Below the pieces are notes generated by a model. That model made no database searches and had not been told where the DNA came from. It saw only the letters and a list, made by a program, of their open reading frames with translations. This document shows, in pieces, positions 6,554 through 15,900 of a DNA stretch of 24,717 nt (position 1 is its first letter; each line of letters begins with the position of its first letter). The stretch comes from CAYZDV01 sp964477275 (GTDB lineage: Bacteria > Acidobacteriota > Aminicenantia > Aminicenantales > Aminicenantaceae). Both the position numbers and the translations under genes were made by a program. The DNA lies in the NCBI GenBank assembly GCA_964477275.1, contig CAYZDV010000014.1, forward strand, positions 1 to 24,717, written 5' to 3'.

Positions 6554-7659
6554 TGAAGAGATTTTTTCCGCTCTTTTTACCCCTCTTATTCCTGCTTTTT
6601 TTCGCGTCCTGCGGGAAAAAAGGCTCTCTGCTCCCCCCTCTGCCCAGGCTGATTCAGAAAATCCCGGTCATCGAGCTGTCTCAGAAGGGTGAGGGGCTCA
6701 TCCTGGAGTGGGAAAATCCCGGTGCCTATACGGACGGGACGCCTCTTTCGGGAGTCTCTGAGGTCGAAATCTGGCTTCTGGAGCGAGAGGCGGACGCCGG
6801 AGATCCAAAAAAGCCAGGCCAGTCCAGGCTCTCCCAGGAAGAATTTGAAACAAAGGCCAGGCTTGTGGCCTCGATAGAGAAGGAAAGATTTCCCGAGCAT
6901 CGCGCCAGCCGGGCAGATTTCCAGGAAAGACTTTTCTATGCCTATCGCCTGAAAAAAGAAGACATTGGCCTGGAATTGACCTTCGGCCTCAGAGTCAGGG
7001 AAAAAAGGAGAAAATCAGAGTTTTCCCTCGTTGCGGTGAAGCCTTTGGCTCTTTCGCTCCCTCCTGGGGAGGTCCGGGCAGCCGTCCATGAAGACCGGAT
7101 TGTGCTCAGATGGAAAGAAGCGGCCAGGAATATCGACGGCACATCCCCGGCGCGCTACCTTGGTTTCAACGTCTACCGTTCTGAGGACGAGGCGTTGCCG
7201 CAACGGCTGAATTCCCGCTTGATCAAAGAGCGCAAATACGAAGACCGCAGTTTTGTCGGCGGAAAGGTCTATCGGTATTTCGTTCGAGCCTCGGCCAATG
7301 AGTCCGCTCCTTTTTTTGAGAGTGTCGATTCAGAGTTGGCCGAGGTCCGCTGGAAGGACATCTTTCCGCCAGCCGCGCCTTCGGGCCTGATTTCCATCGT
7401 CTCCGGGGATTTTATCTCCCTGACCTGGGGAGAGAATCGGGAACTCGACCTGGCCGGTTACAGGGTATGGAGGAGAAAGGAAGGAGAGACAGAATTCGTC
7501 CCCCTGACTCCCCATCCCATCAGGGTAAACACCTTCAACGATACGGCGGTTGAAAAGAATACCCGATATCATTATGCTATTACTGCTCTGGATACCTCGG
7601 GGAATGAAAGTCCGAAATCTAAGAGCGTCTCCGAGACCATAAAGGATGAAAGCGGATGA
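6553..7659 (+). CDS. Lipoprotein with fibronectin type III-like domains
   Basis: This 368-residue protein starts with a lipoprotein signal: basic MKR, a hydrophobic stretch, then FASC with Cys20 as the likely lipidated residue, followed by GKKG. After a proline-rich linker there are about three fibronectin type III-like segments, roughly residues 40-160, 165-265 and 270-365. The last two carry the clearest signatures (YLGFNVYRSEDE with YRYFVRAS, and DLAGYRVWRRKEGE with YHYAITALDTSGNES). Its ATG overlaps the hslU stop by one base (TGATG), and its own stop overlaps the next start (ATGA), so it is translationally coupled to a cytosolic protease and an enzyme. Its role is unknown; FnIII domains suggest binding at the cell envelope. 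Confidence 0.8.
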   Translation: MKRFFPLFLPLLFLLFFASCGKKGSLLPPLPRLIQKIPVIELSQKGEGLILEWENPGAYTDGTPLSGVSEVEIWLLEREADAGDPKKPGQSRLSQEEFETKARLVASIEKERFPEHRASRADFQERLFYAYRLKKEDIGLELTFGLRVREKRRKSEFSLVAVKPLALSLPPGEVRAAVHEDRIVLRWKEAARNIDGTSPARYLGFNVYRSEDEALPQRLNSRLIKERKYEDRSFVGGKVYRYFVRASANESAPFFESVDSELAEVRWKDIFPPAAPSGLISIVSGDFISLTWGENRELDLAGYRVWRRKEGETEFVPLTPHPIRVNTFNDTAVEKNTRYHYAITALDTSGNESPKSKSVSETIKDESG

Positions 7660-8447
7660 AGATTTTCCGTTACAGGTTCAAAGGCAAAACATTTTATGGG
7701 GTGCTCAAAGAGGATACCCTGCATGCGATTAAAGGCTCCATCTTCCGAAGGTTCGATGTCGCCGACTCAGGCGTTCCGATCAGCGAGGTCGCCCTTCTTC
7801 CTCCCGTGAAGCCGACCAAGATCGTGGCTGTTGGCACCAACTACAGAAATCATGCCGTGGAGATGGGAAAACCGGTGCCGGAAGAGCCTCTGATCTTCCT
7901 CAAGCCGCCATCGGCGGTGGTCGGGCCCAATGATATGATCATTTATCCCGGGATGTCGAAAAGGGTGGACTACGAGGGAGAGCTTGCCCTGGTCATCAAG
8001 AAAAATGCGCATCTCCTGGAGGACGAGAAGGATGTCCAGGACTATATCCTTGGCTACACCTGCTTCAATGATGTGACCGCCCGCGACCTGCAGCAGAAGG
8101 ATGGTCAGTTCACCCGGGCCAAGTCTTTCGATACCTTCGCCGCCATTGGCCCGTGCATCGCCACCGATGTCGAGCTCTCCCGTCTGCGGCTGAAGACCTT
8201 TGTCAACGGAAAACTCCGGCAGTCATCGAGTATCGGGAACCTGATTTTTTCCATCCCCCGCCTGGTCCAGTTCATTTCCAGGGTGATGACGCTCTATCCG
8301 GGGGATATCATCACCACCGGAACGCCGGCCGGCGTGGGGCCGTTATTCCCAGGCGACAGGGTGGATGTGCAGATAGAAGGGATCGGAACTCTTTCCAACA
8401 CCGTGATGAAGATAAAGTCAGAAAGCTCATTTCAGCTGAATAAGTGA
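7656..8447 (+). CDS. Fumarylacetoacetate hydrolase (FAH) family protein
   Basis: This 263-residue protein has the FAH C-terminal fold shared by acylpyruvases, oxaloacetate decarboxylases and 2-hydroxyhepta-2,4-diene-1,7-dioate isomerases. Visible motifs are VGTNYRNHAVEMG (about 59-71), FLKPPSAVVGP, the metal-binding DYEGE (Glu107 and Glu109 as expected ligands), FNDVTARDLQ (Asp139), the KSFDTF substrate loop (156-161), and TTGTPAGVG. A short N-terminal domain precedes it, as in the family. The FAHD1-like layout suggests a divalent-metal enzyme acting on a small 2-oxo or beta-diketo acid, but the exact substrate cannot be read from sequence. The start overlaps the lipoprotein stop by four bases. 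It ends the hslV-to-FAH run. Confidence 0.88.
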   Translation: MKIFRYRFKGKTFYGVLKEDTLHAIKGSIFRRFDVADSGVPISEVALLPPVKPTKIVAVGTNYRNHAVEMGKPVPEEPLIFLKPPSAVVGPNDMIIYPGMSKRVDYEGELALVIKKNAHLLEDEKDVQDYILGYTCFNDVTARDLQQKDGQFTRAKSFDTFAAIGPCIATDVELSRLRLKTFVNGKLRQSSSIGNLIFSIPRLVQFISRVMTLYPGDIITTGTPAGVGPLFPGDRVDVQIEGIGTLSNTVMKIKSESSFQLNK

Positions 8448-8503
8448 CGGACAAAGCATCCTTGACAGGAACATGTGCCGCTCTCGAGTTGAGGAAAGAA
8501 TCT

Positions 8504-8531
8504 TTGATTTTCAGCCGGGCTTAACTACAAT
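8504..8531 (+). promoter_or_regulatory. Putative promoter of the aldolase/carboxylase unit
   Basis: TTGATT (8504-8509), a 16-base spacer and TACAAT (8526-8531) form a plausible sigma-70 promoter. The leader to the ATG at 8618 would be about 80 bases and ends in a strong GGAGGT (8608-8613). The intergenic gap of 170 bases holds nothing else I can identify. Confidence 0.45.
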
Positions 8532-8617
8532 ATAGGCAGACAATGCTGATGATTTAATACTGACCAAACGTTTTGTGTATTTCGGCTTTCAATCCTTAAG
8601 AGAGAGAGGAGGTCTGA

Positions 8618-9262
8618 ATGAAAATTTTCCTGGATACGGCCAACCTGGACCAGATTCACGAGGCGGTGAGCTGGGGGATACTGGATGGAGTGACCACCAA
8701 CCCCACCCTGGTATCCAAGGAGAACATGAAATTCGAGGAGCTCATCAGGAACATTTGCAAGATCGTCCCTGGTCCGGTGAGCGTGGAGAGCGTCTCCACC
8801 AAAGCGGAAGACATAATAGAGGAAGCGCGCGGGCTGGTCAGGATCGCGGAAAACATCGCGGTGAAGATTCCGATCTGCGTGGAAGGCCTGAAGGCGATCA
8901 AGGTGCTCTCTGAGGGAGGCATTCAGGTCAACACCACGCTCGTCTTTTCAGCCAACCAGGCTGTCCTTGCCGCAAAAGCCGGAGCCAAATTTGTCAGCCC
9001 GTTCATCGGCCGCATCGACGACATCTCCCAGGAAGGAATGGTTCTCATCGAGGAAATCGTGACCATCTTCAATAACTACGGCTTCGCGGCCGAGGTAATT
9101 GTGGCCAGCGTGCGCCATCCTCTCCATGTGGTGGAAGCGGCCCTGCGCGGGGCTGATATCGTCACCGTCCCTTTTGCCGTTCTGGAGAAAATGGTCAGGC
9201 ATCCCCTGACGGACATCGGGATGGAGAAATTCCTGGAGGACTGGAAGAAAGTCAAGCGCTGA
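8618..9262 (+). CDS. fsa: Fructose-6-phosphate aldolase / transaldolase-like (TalC/FSA family)
   Basis: This 214-residue protein is the short transaldolase type. The N-terminus MKIFLDTANLDQIHEAVSWG carries the conserved Asp6. The loop VTTNPTLVSKE (25-35) and the Schiff-base lysine in AVKIP (Lys83) follow, then VNTTLVFSANQAVLAAKAGA and SPFIGRIDD. It would cleave or form the C3-C4 bond of fructose 6-phosphate or sedoheptulose 7-phosphate. The family mixes FSA and true transaldolase activity, and sequence alone does not settle which; a pentose-phosphate role is likely in a lineage lacking the long transaldolase. GGAGGT sits four bases before the ATG. The carboxylase genes follow 25 bases later, probably on one transcript, though the metabolic link is not obvious. 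Confidence 0.9.
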   Translation: MKIFLDTANLDQIHEAVSWGILDGVTTNPTLVSKENMKFEELIRNICKIVPGPVSVESVSTKAEDIIEEARGLVRIAENIAVKIPICVEGLKAIKVLSEGGIQVNTTLVFSANQAVLAAKAGAKFVSPFIGRIDDISQEGMVLIEEIVTIFNNYGFAAEVIVASVRHPLHVVEAALRGADIVTVPFAVLEKMVRHPLTDIGMEKFLEDWKKVKR

Positions 9263-9287
9263 AAAATTCGAGCGAAGAGAAAAAGCG

Positions 9288-10838
9288 ATGACCATCGAGA
9301 AAAAAGTATCCGAATTAAGGGAAAAAACAAAGCTCGCGGATCTCGGCGGAGGAAAGGAGAGGGTCGAAAAACAGCACCAGGCCGGGAAGCTCACCGCGCT
9401 GGAGAGAATCCATCTCCTTCTCGACGAGGGGTCTTTTCAGGAGATGGACAAGCTGGTCCTCCATCAGAGCCACGATTTCGGAATGGAGAACAAAAGAATC
9501 TACGGCGACGGCGTGGTGACCGGCTACGGCACGATCAACGGCCGGACCGTGTTCATTTTCGCCCAGGATTTCACCGTCTTCGGCGGCTCATTGAGCGGAA
9601 CCAACGCGGCGAAAATCGTCAAAATCATGGACCTGGCTTTGAGAAACGGCTCGCCCATCATCGGACTCAATGATTCGGGAGGTGCCCGAATCCAGGAGGG
9701 CGTGGCCAGCCTGGCGGGATATGCTGATATCTTTTTGAGAAACGTCCTGGCCTCGGGAGTGATTCCCCAGATCTCGGCCGTCATGGGGCCCTGCGCGGGA
9801 GGCGCCGTCTATTCCCCGGCCATCACCGACTTCATCATCATGACCAAAGACATCAGCCGCATGTTCATCACCGGGCCGGATGTGATCAAGGCCGTGACCC
9901 ATGAGGACGTGACCATGGAGGAGCTGGGCGGAGCCGAGACCCACAACGCCATCAGCGGCGTCGCCCACTTCGCTGCAGAGGACGAGAGGCAGACCATGGA
10001 GCTCATCCGCGAACTTCTCTCCTTCATTCCCGATAACAACATGGAAGACCCGCCCTTCAAGGAGACGTCTGACCCTCCGGACAGGATCAGCGACAATCTC
10101 AATTTCATGGTTCCGGATGATCCCAACCATCCCTATGATATCCGGAATGTGATCCGGGAAGTCCTGGATGACAATTATTTCTTCGAAGTTCAGGAGCATT
10201 ACGCCAGGAATATCGTTATCGGCTTCGGTCGCCTGGGAGGAAAATCCGTGGCCGCAGTGGCCAACCAGCCGGACCATCTGGCTGGCGCCCTGGACATCAA
10301 CGCCTCGGATAAGGGAGCCCGCTTCGTCCGTTTCTGCGATGCCTTCAACATCCCCCTCATCACCTTCGAAGATGTGCCCGGCTTTCTTCCCGGGGTGGCT
10401 CAGGAGCACGGCGGAATCATCCGCCACGGAGCGAAACTGCTTTACGCTTTTGCCGAAGCAACGGTACCCAAAATCACCGTCATTACAAGAAAAGCCTACG
10501 GCGGGGCCTACTGCGTTATGGCATCCAAGCATATCCGGGCTGACATCAATTATGCCTATCCGACGGCCGAGATTGCTGTCATGGGCCCTGAAGGTGCGGT
10601 GAACATCGTTTACAAGCGGGAGCTGGAGAGAACAGAGGGTTCGGCCAGGCAGAGAGAGATGAAGGTTGAGGAGTTCCGCCGCAAGTTCGCCAATCCCTAC
10701 ATTGCCTGTGAAAAGGGATATCTCGATGAAGTCATCGAGCCCAAAATGACCCGGCCGAAGCTCATTGCCGCCCTGCAGATGCTCGAGAACAAGCGAGACA
10801 AGAATCCTCCCCGGAAACACGGGAATATTCCGCTGTGA
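9288..10838 (+). CDS. Acyl-CoA carboxylase carboxyltransferase (beta) subunit, propionyl/methylmalonyl-CoA type
   Basis: This 516-residue protein is a full-length two-domain carboxyltransferase of the PccB/MmdA family. It moves the carboxyl group between carboxybiotin and an acyl-CoA. The N-terminal domain has GGSLSGTNAAKIVKIMDLA, SGGARIQEGVASLAGYA and the oxyanion loop MGPCAGGAVYSPA. The C-terminal domain has DVPGFLPGVAQEHGGIIRHG, RKAYGGAYCVMASKH and PTAEIAVMGPEGAVNI. In this class the residue after GGAY helps set acyl-chain choice; here it is Cys409 rather than the Asp usual in propionyl-CoA carboxylases. Biotin carboxylase and carrier genes follow at once, so a carboxylase is more likely than a sodium-pumping decarboxylase; no membrane beta subunit is nearby. 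The exact acyl-CoA is uncertain. Confidence 0.92.
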   Translation: MTIEKKVSELREKTKLADLGGGKERVEKQHQAGKLTALERIHLLLDEGSFQEMDKLVLHQSHDFGMENKRIYGDGVVTGYGTINGRTVFIFAQDFTVFGGSLSGTNAAKIVKIMDLALRNGSPIIGLNDSGGARIQEGVASLAGYADIFLRNVLASGVIPQISAVMGPCAGGAVYSPAITDFIIMTKDISRMFITGPDVIKAVTHEDVTMEELGGAETHNAISGVAHFAAEDERQTMELIRELLSFIPDNNMEDPPFKETSDPPDRISDNLNFMVPDDPNHPYDIRNVIREVLDDNYFFEVQEHYARNIVIGFGRLGGKSVAAVANQPDHLAGALDINASDKGARFVRFCDAFNIPLITFEDVPGFLPGVAQEHGGIIRHGAKLLYAFAEATVPKITVITRKAYGGAYCVMASKHIRADINYAYPTAEIAVMGPEGAVNIVYKRELERTEGSARQREMKVEEFRRKFANPYIACEKGYLDEVIEPKMTRPKLIAALQMLENKRDKNPPRKHGNIPL

Positions 10839-10875
10839 GGCAAGCCGGGGAGTTCGAATAAAGCGGGTGAGAAAA

Positions 10876-12387
10876 ATGGCCAGGCTGTTCAGGAAGATAC
10901 TGATCGCCAACAGAGGAGAAATCGCCGTCCGGGTTATCAGGACCTGCCGGGAGATGGGAATCTCGCCCGTCGCTGTCCACTCGGATGTCGACTCCAAAGC
11001 CCTTCACGTCAGGCTGGCCGATGAAGCCTACTCTCTGGGAAAGGCCGATCCGGCCCAGAGCTACCTCAACATCGAGAAGATCATCCAGGCCGCAAAAAAG
11101 AGCAAGGCCGAAGCCGTCCATCCGGGCTACGGATTCCTGGCTGAAAACTCCCGGCTGGTGGAAAGGTGCGAGAAGGAGGGGATCACCTTTATCGGCCCGC
11201 CCGCGGAGCCGATGGCGATCATGGGCAGCAAGACCGCCTCTCGAAAGAAAATGACCGAAGCCGGAGTGCCCGTGATTCCCGGGACCCTTGAATCGATCAA
11301 GAACGATAAAGAACTGGAGGAGAAATCAAAGGAGGTGGGGTTTCCTCTGTTGCTCAAGGCTTCGGCGGGAGGAGGAGGCAAGGGGTTAAGGCTGGTCAGA
11401 AACGCGGCTGACCTTCACTCCTCTTTCAGGCTGGCCCAGTCTGAGGCCCAATCAGGCTTCAACGACCCTTCTGTCTATATCGAGAAATACATCGAAGAGC
11501 CCCATCACATCGAGATCCAGATTCTGGCGGATAACTCCGGGCATACCGTTTATCTGGGAGAGAGGGAATGCTCCATCCAGAGGCGCTACCAGAAGGTTCT
11601 CGAGGAAACACCCTCTCCGTTCATCGATGATGAAACACGAAAAAGAATGGGGGAAATCGCGGTCCGGGCAGCAGAGGCCGTGAACTACAGGAATGCCGGG
11701 ACGGTGGAGTTCGTGGTGGACAGGGAAAGAAATTATTACTTTCTTGAGATGAACACCAGGCTCCAGGTGGAGCATCCCGTCACTGAAATGGTCACGGGCA
11801 TCGACCTGGTCAAGTGCCAGATCGAAATCGCTGCCGGCTTTCCCCTGGGCTTCGGCCAGGAGGACATCCATCCCCAGGGACATGCCCTGGAATGCCGGAT
11901 CTACGCGGAAGACCCGGACAATGATTTTATGCCGTCACCTGGGAAGATCGTTCATCTTCAGACCCCGGCCGGCGGCCTGGGGGTCAGAGACGACAACGGC
12001 GTCTACGAAGGCTACGTAGTGCCCCTGGAGTACGACCCGCTGCTTTCCAAACTTATCTCCTGGGGAAGGACGCGGGAAGAGGCCATCCAGCGGATGCTCA
12101 GAGCACTGTCCGAATACCAGGTCTGCGGCATCAAGACCACCATTCCTTTTTTCAAACGCATTCTTCTCCATCCCAGATTCTGTGCCGGCAATTACACCAC
12201 CCATTTCATCTCCAGCCTGGAGAAAGAGAGCGACGGTGCTCCACCGGAAGAAAAGGTCATCGCCTTGATCGCCGCCGGAGTCAAGGTCCACCAGGAGAGG
12301 AAAAAAGGCAGCGCATCGCTTCCCGGAAGAAAAATGGGCAACTGGAAATTCCAGGGACGGCTTCAGAGCTTTGCCAGCAGGCTGTAA
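10876..12387 (+). CDS. accC: Biotin carboxylase subunit of acyl-CoA carboxylase
   Basis: This 503-residue protein charges biotin with bicarbonate using ATP. It opens with FRKILIANRGEIAVRVIRTC, the usual biotin-carboxylase start, then VHPGYGFLAEN, the ATP-grasp glycine loop GGGGKG (about 165-170), HIEIQ, GERECSIQRRYQK and the catalytic EMNTRLQVEHPVTEM (about 291-305). The C-terminal biotin-carboxylase domain has GHALECRIYAEDP and the YDPLLSKLI motif. A tail of about 45 residues is lysine/arginine-rich and less conserved. I chose ATG 10876; an in-frame GTG at 10867 and an upstream extension into the preceding gene are less likely. Unlike the PccA type, it lacks a fused biotin domain, which is supplied by the next gene. 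Confidence 0.93.
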   Translation: MARLFRKILIANRGEIAVRVIRTCREMGISPVAVHSDVDSKALHVRLADEAYSLGKADPAQSYLNIEKIIQAAKKSKAEAVHPGYGFLAENSRLVERCEKEGITFIGPPAEPMAIMGSKTASRKKMTEAGVPVIPGTLESIKNDKELEEKSKEVGFPLLLKASAGGGGKGLRLVRNAADLHSSFRLAQSEAQSGFNDPSVYIEKYIEEPHHIEIQILADNSGHTVYLGERECSIQRRYQKVLEETPSPFIDDETRKRMGEIAVRAAEAVNYRNAGTVEFVVDRERNYYFLEMNTRLQVEHPVTEMVTGIDLVKCQIEIAAGFPLGFGQEDIHPQGHALECRIYAEDPDNDFMPSPGKIVHLQTPAGGLGVRDDNGVYEGYVVPLEYDPLLSKLISWGRTREEAIQRMLRALSEYQVCGIKTTIPFFKRILLHPRFCAGNYTTHFISSLEKESDGAPPEEKVIALIAAGVKVHQERKKGSASLPGRKMGNWKFQGRLQSFASRL

Positions 12388-12388
12388 G

Positions 12389-12880
12389 ATGGATTTTTCA
12401 TTCTGGATCGACGATCAAGAATTCAAATTGACCCTCGAGGAACGGGTCAAGAATGATATCCTCGTCTCTCTGGGAAGCAAAACCTACCATGTCCTGGCGG
12501 AGTTCATCAGCCCCGAAGAAATCCTCCTCAACATCGACGGAAAGGTTTCGAACGTCATCATCAGTTCCAATTCCCTTTTCTATTCCGTCTATGTCAACGG
12601 CAGGTTTTTCAGGGTCGAAAAGAAGGCCGTCTCCCAGATTTTAGGAACCAGGCCAGCAAAGCCCCGGAAAAGAGAGGTCAAAACCTCGATGCCGGGCAGA
12701 GTGGTGAAGGTATTTGTCAGGGAAGGCGAGAGGGTCGAAGAAGGACAGGCTGTGCTGGTCCTGGAAGCGATGAAGATGCAGAACGAAATCAAATCGCCTC
12801 AAGCGGGAATGGTCACCAGAATCGCTCCCCGCTCCGGCGAGTCGGTAGAGACCGGCGCTCTCCTTTTCACGGTCGAATAA
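12389..12880 (+). CDS. Biotin carboxyl carrier protein of the acyl-CoA carboxylase
   Basis: This 163-residue protein ends in a biotinyl/lipoyl domain: TSMPGRVVKVFVREGERVEEGQ (about 99-120), the biotinylation site EAMKM with Lys129, then NEIKSPQAGMVTRI. The first 95 residues form a beta-rich region (FWIDDQEFKLTLEE, KTYHVLAEF, FYSVYVNGRFFRVEK) that does not resemble the AccB N-terminus of fatty-acid synthesis. It looks like the beta-barrel bridge ('BT-like' or biotin-carrier-associated) part seen ahead of the carrier in propionyl/methylmalonyl-CoA systems and may hold the subunits together. The ATG lies one base after the biotin-carboxylase stop; an in-frame TTG at 12371 would overlap that gene. 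It closes the three-gene carboxylase set. Confidence 0.9.
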   Translation: MDFSFWIDDQEFKLTLEERVKNDILVSLGSKTYHVLAEFISPEEILLNIDGKVSNVIISSNSLFYSVYVNGRFFRVEKKAVSQILGTRPAKPRKREVKTSMPGRVVKVFVREGERVEEGQAVLVLEAMKMQNEIKSPQAGMVTRIAPRSGESVETGALLFTVE

Positions 12881-12899
12881 GAGCTTTCCGGTCCACACC

Positions 12900-12931
12900 C
12901 CATTTTTGTTTTCGCCAAAAAATGGTATCAT
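12900..12931 (+). promoter_or_regulatory. Extended -10 promoter with an A/T hairpin, upstream of the TamB-like gene
   Basis: TGGTATCAT at 12923-12931 is an extended -10 (TG-N-TATCAT) without a good -35. CCATTTTT (12900-12907) and AAAAATGG (12918-12925) form an inverted repeat with a 10-base loop; it could end the carboxylase transcript or lie in the promoter region. Transcription would start near 12938, about 32 bases before the ATG at 12970, where no clear Shine-Dalgarno is seen. Confidence 0.4.
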
Positions 12932-12969
12932 GAGACTTGAGGCGTTGACTGTGCAATTGATGAATAATC

Positions 12970-15900
12970 ATGAAGATAAGTAAAAAGATCAGATCGATCG
13001 TCGTTTTTTCCCTGGTTGTATTGCTCATGCTGGTCTCTGGAGTCTTCCTCAAGAACCTCTTCCTGAGCCAGATCAGGGAAAAAATCCAGGCGAGCTTCGA
13101 GTATTCTCATCTTCATCTCTCCTTTTTCCCGCCGGTGCTCATCATCGAGGACCTGCAGTCCCGCACGTTGTTTCCCTATTTCTCAGCGAAAAGGGTCGAG
13201 ATGAGGATTTCCTATAAATCCCTGCTGACCCGGCAGAAGCCTTTCCACGTTTCCGTTGACCGCCCCCTGCTCCGTCTCCATCCTTCCTCCCGTGAGGAAG
13301 AAAAAAGGGCCTTCGATCTCTCGCTGCCCGTTTTAGTGGAGCACGGAACGATCAGAGAAGGGGAGTTTGTCTTCCTGGGAGAGGGAACGAGTTTTCAGTC
13401 CAGAGGAATAGATGCCGTCTTTGCCCGGAGGGAAAACGGCTTTTCCGTGAAGGCAGAGGCGAAGGAGAATGTCTTTTCTCCCGGTCCCGGACGGCCGTTG
13501 TTAGAAGGAAAACTGAGCGTTCTGGCGGAAATCCAGAACACGGATGTGAGCATCAAAAAATTGAGAATCGACGGTGCGGATTTTGACCTCGAAGTGAGAG
13601 GGACACTGAGCGACTTTTCGGATCCGGAGATGAGCCTGGAGACTTCCTTTGAAGCCCGGGTGCCGCTGATTGTGGATTTTCTTCATCTGCCGTTTCGTTG
13701 GGAAGGCCGGACAGAGGGAAGAGGAGTTCTGACCAGAACAGCCGGGGAGGTCCGTTTTCAGACGGATTTTTCAAGCGGCGACCTCCACCTGAACGCGGTG
13801 GCCATGGGAAATGTGAGCGGCCGCTTCGAGGCCAACAGGGACGTTCAGACCGTCGAACTGCACTGCCGAAAGGGGGCCAGGGAGCAGGAGTATCTCAAAC
13901 TTCAATTCGCAAAGGAAAAAATCGAAGGCACAGCGCAGGGATTTTACCTGGACCCGATCATCAGCTATTTCTCGCTGCCCTGGCCTGTCGCTTCTCCAGC
14001 CTGGGGAAGCTTTGCCCTCGATGAGAAGATGTTCGAGGCCGAGCTCGAATTCAGGGATGACTATCACAAAACCGGCCCTGGCCTGTTTCCGTTCCGCGGA
14101 CCGGTTCAGTTCAGATGGGACCTGAGGAGGGAAATATCAATCTCTGCTCAGGGGCTGGCCTCCACTTTCGCCAATGTGGACGTCAGCGGACGGATCAATG
14201 TCGGCCAGGATCTGGACCTGACCATTGTCGGCGAGGTCAAAGATGTCAGGCTGGCCCGGAAGTTCACATCCATCATTCTGGGCAGGAGTTTTGACTTTCC
14301 CGAGATCAGAGGAGAGGGGCTGGCGGAAATCCGCATCTTTGACGATTACGATTCTCCTCGGGTGAACGCTGATTTCTCTTTGACTTCAGCAGGCTATGCC
14401 GATTTCGACTTTCGCTCTGTCGAAGGCGGAGCCGAGGTCATAGAAGGCGATTTTTTCGGAAGGTTCACCGTCGATGACCCTCGGTTCGAAGGCAAAATCG
14501 GGCTTCTGTCCAATCCGGAAGGCGTGCGGCTGGATATCCGGCTGGAGCGAGGTTCTGTAGAGAAGATCTTTCCCGCTCTCAATATCGAGTTTCCTCTCGA
14601 AGGCGAAGCCTCGGGCTATTTTGAGCTGAGGCAGAACGGCGAAGAGTTCGAGCTCAAAGGAGATTTTGAAGCTTTCCTGATGAAATTTGTGGGCCAGGAC
14701 ATTGAGGATGTGCGTGGGACGCTGGCCTGGCGCGAGGGCTCATTGTTTCTTTCCGACCTTCAATTCCGATTGCACGAGGGGATAGTGAGGGGAAAGACCA
14801 GCATCGGGATTTCCAGCCTGGAGTTTGACATGGATTTGCAGGGAGACGGGATCGACCTCTCCTCTGTTTATTCTGGCGTTCAAGGAATGCTGGGCTTCCA
14901 TCTTGTCGGAAAGGGAGTTTTCGGCCAGGAGTTCGCCTCCGGTCCCTTTGAAATCAAAGGGCTTTGCCATTCTCCGTTTCAAAAAACCGAAGCCAGAGGG
15001 GAAGCGAAATTCGGCTTTGCCGACGAGTCAATCTCTCTGGGCCTGGCCGGCAACCTGCTGCCCGGCGAAAACGATTTCCATCTTCTTTTTTCTATTCCCA
15101 TCAACAGGGATTTTATCGCGGTGGATATCAGGGGCCGCTTCACCAACCTGGACCATCTTGTCCCCTGGAGAGGGGCGCAGGGATGCCTGAATTATTTGGG
15201 CGAAGTCAAGGGTCCGATGGCCACTGCTCAGGTCAAAGGAGCTATCGATTTTCAGGGGCCGCTTTTGCCATGGCCGGGATTTGCCCATGCCTTCAGCGAC
15301 TATTCCGGGTTGATCTTTGTCGAAAACGACAAGCTCATCATCCGCTCCTTCCAGGCCAAGCTGGGCGGCGGCGATGTGCAGGGCTCCGGAGAGTTGAAGG
15401 TCGGCCTGGAGAGGGTGGAGACGATCAACCTGAAACTGGAGGGGAAAAACATGCTCCTTGCCCCTCTGGAAAGAACCCGGTTTTTAAGCGACGGGAGTCT
15501 CAATCTCATCAAAGATTCCGAGCGCTTTGTCCTCGAAGGAAGCTTTTATGGTCACAGGCTTCAGTGGAAGCGTGAGGTCGATGAGGAGTTTATCTTCTCT
15601 TCCAGCCCCTATTACGAGGCTGAAAAGAAACCCGGCTTTTTTGACAACCTCGGCCTGAACATCCGGTTGCGGGCTGATGACAATGCCTGGATGGAAAACT
15701 CTCTGGGGCGGATCAGGGGAAGGTTTGATTTGATGGTCAGGGGCAGCGTGAGCGCGCCGGTGGTGACCGGTGAAATTGAGGCCCTGGCCGGAAATGTCTA
15801 TTTCCAGGACAGGCGATTCAAAATCCTCAACGGCCGGGTGAACTTTTTCAACCCTCTGGCCACCGAGCCTTATATCAGCTTCAAAGGCGAGACGTTTATC

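Noticed and set aside
8462..8467. Perfect TTGACA downstream of the FAH-family gene
   Set aside because: No -10-like sequence occurs 15-19 bases downstream; the pair at 8504-8531 is a better promoter.
10765..10875. Upstream extension of the biotin carboxylase frame
   Set aside because: It overlaps the end of the carboxyltransferase gene, and the family N-terminus (KILIANRGEIA) begins right after ATG 10876.
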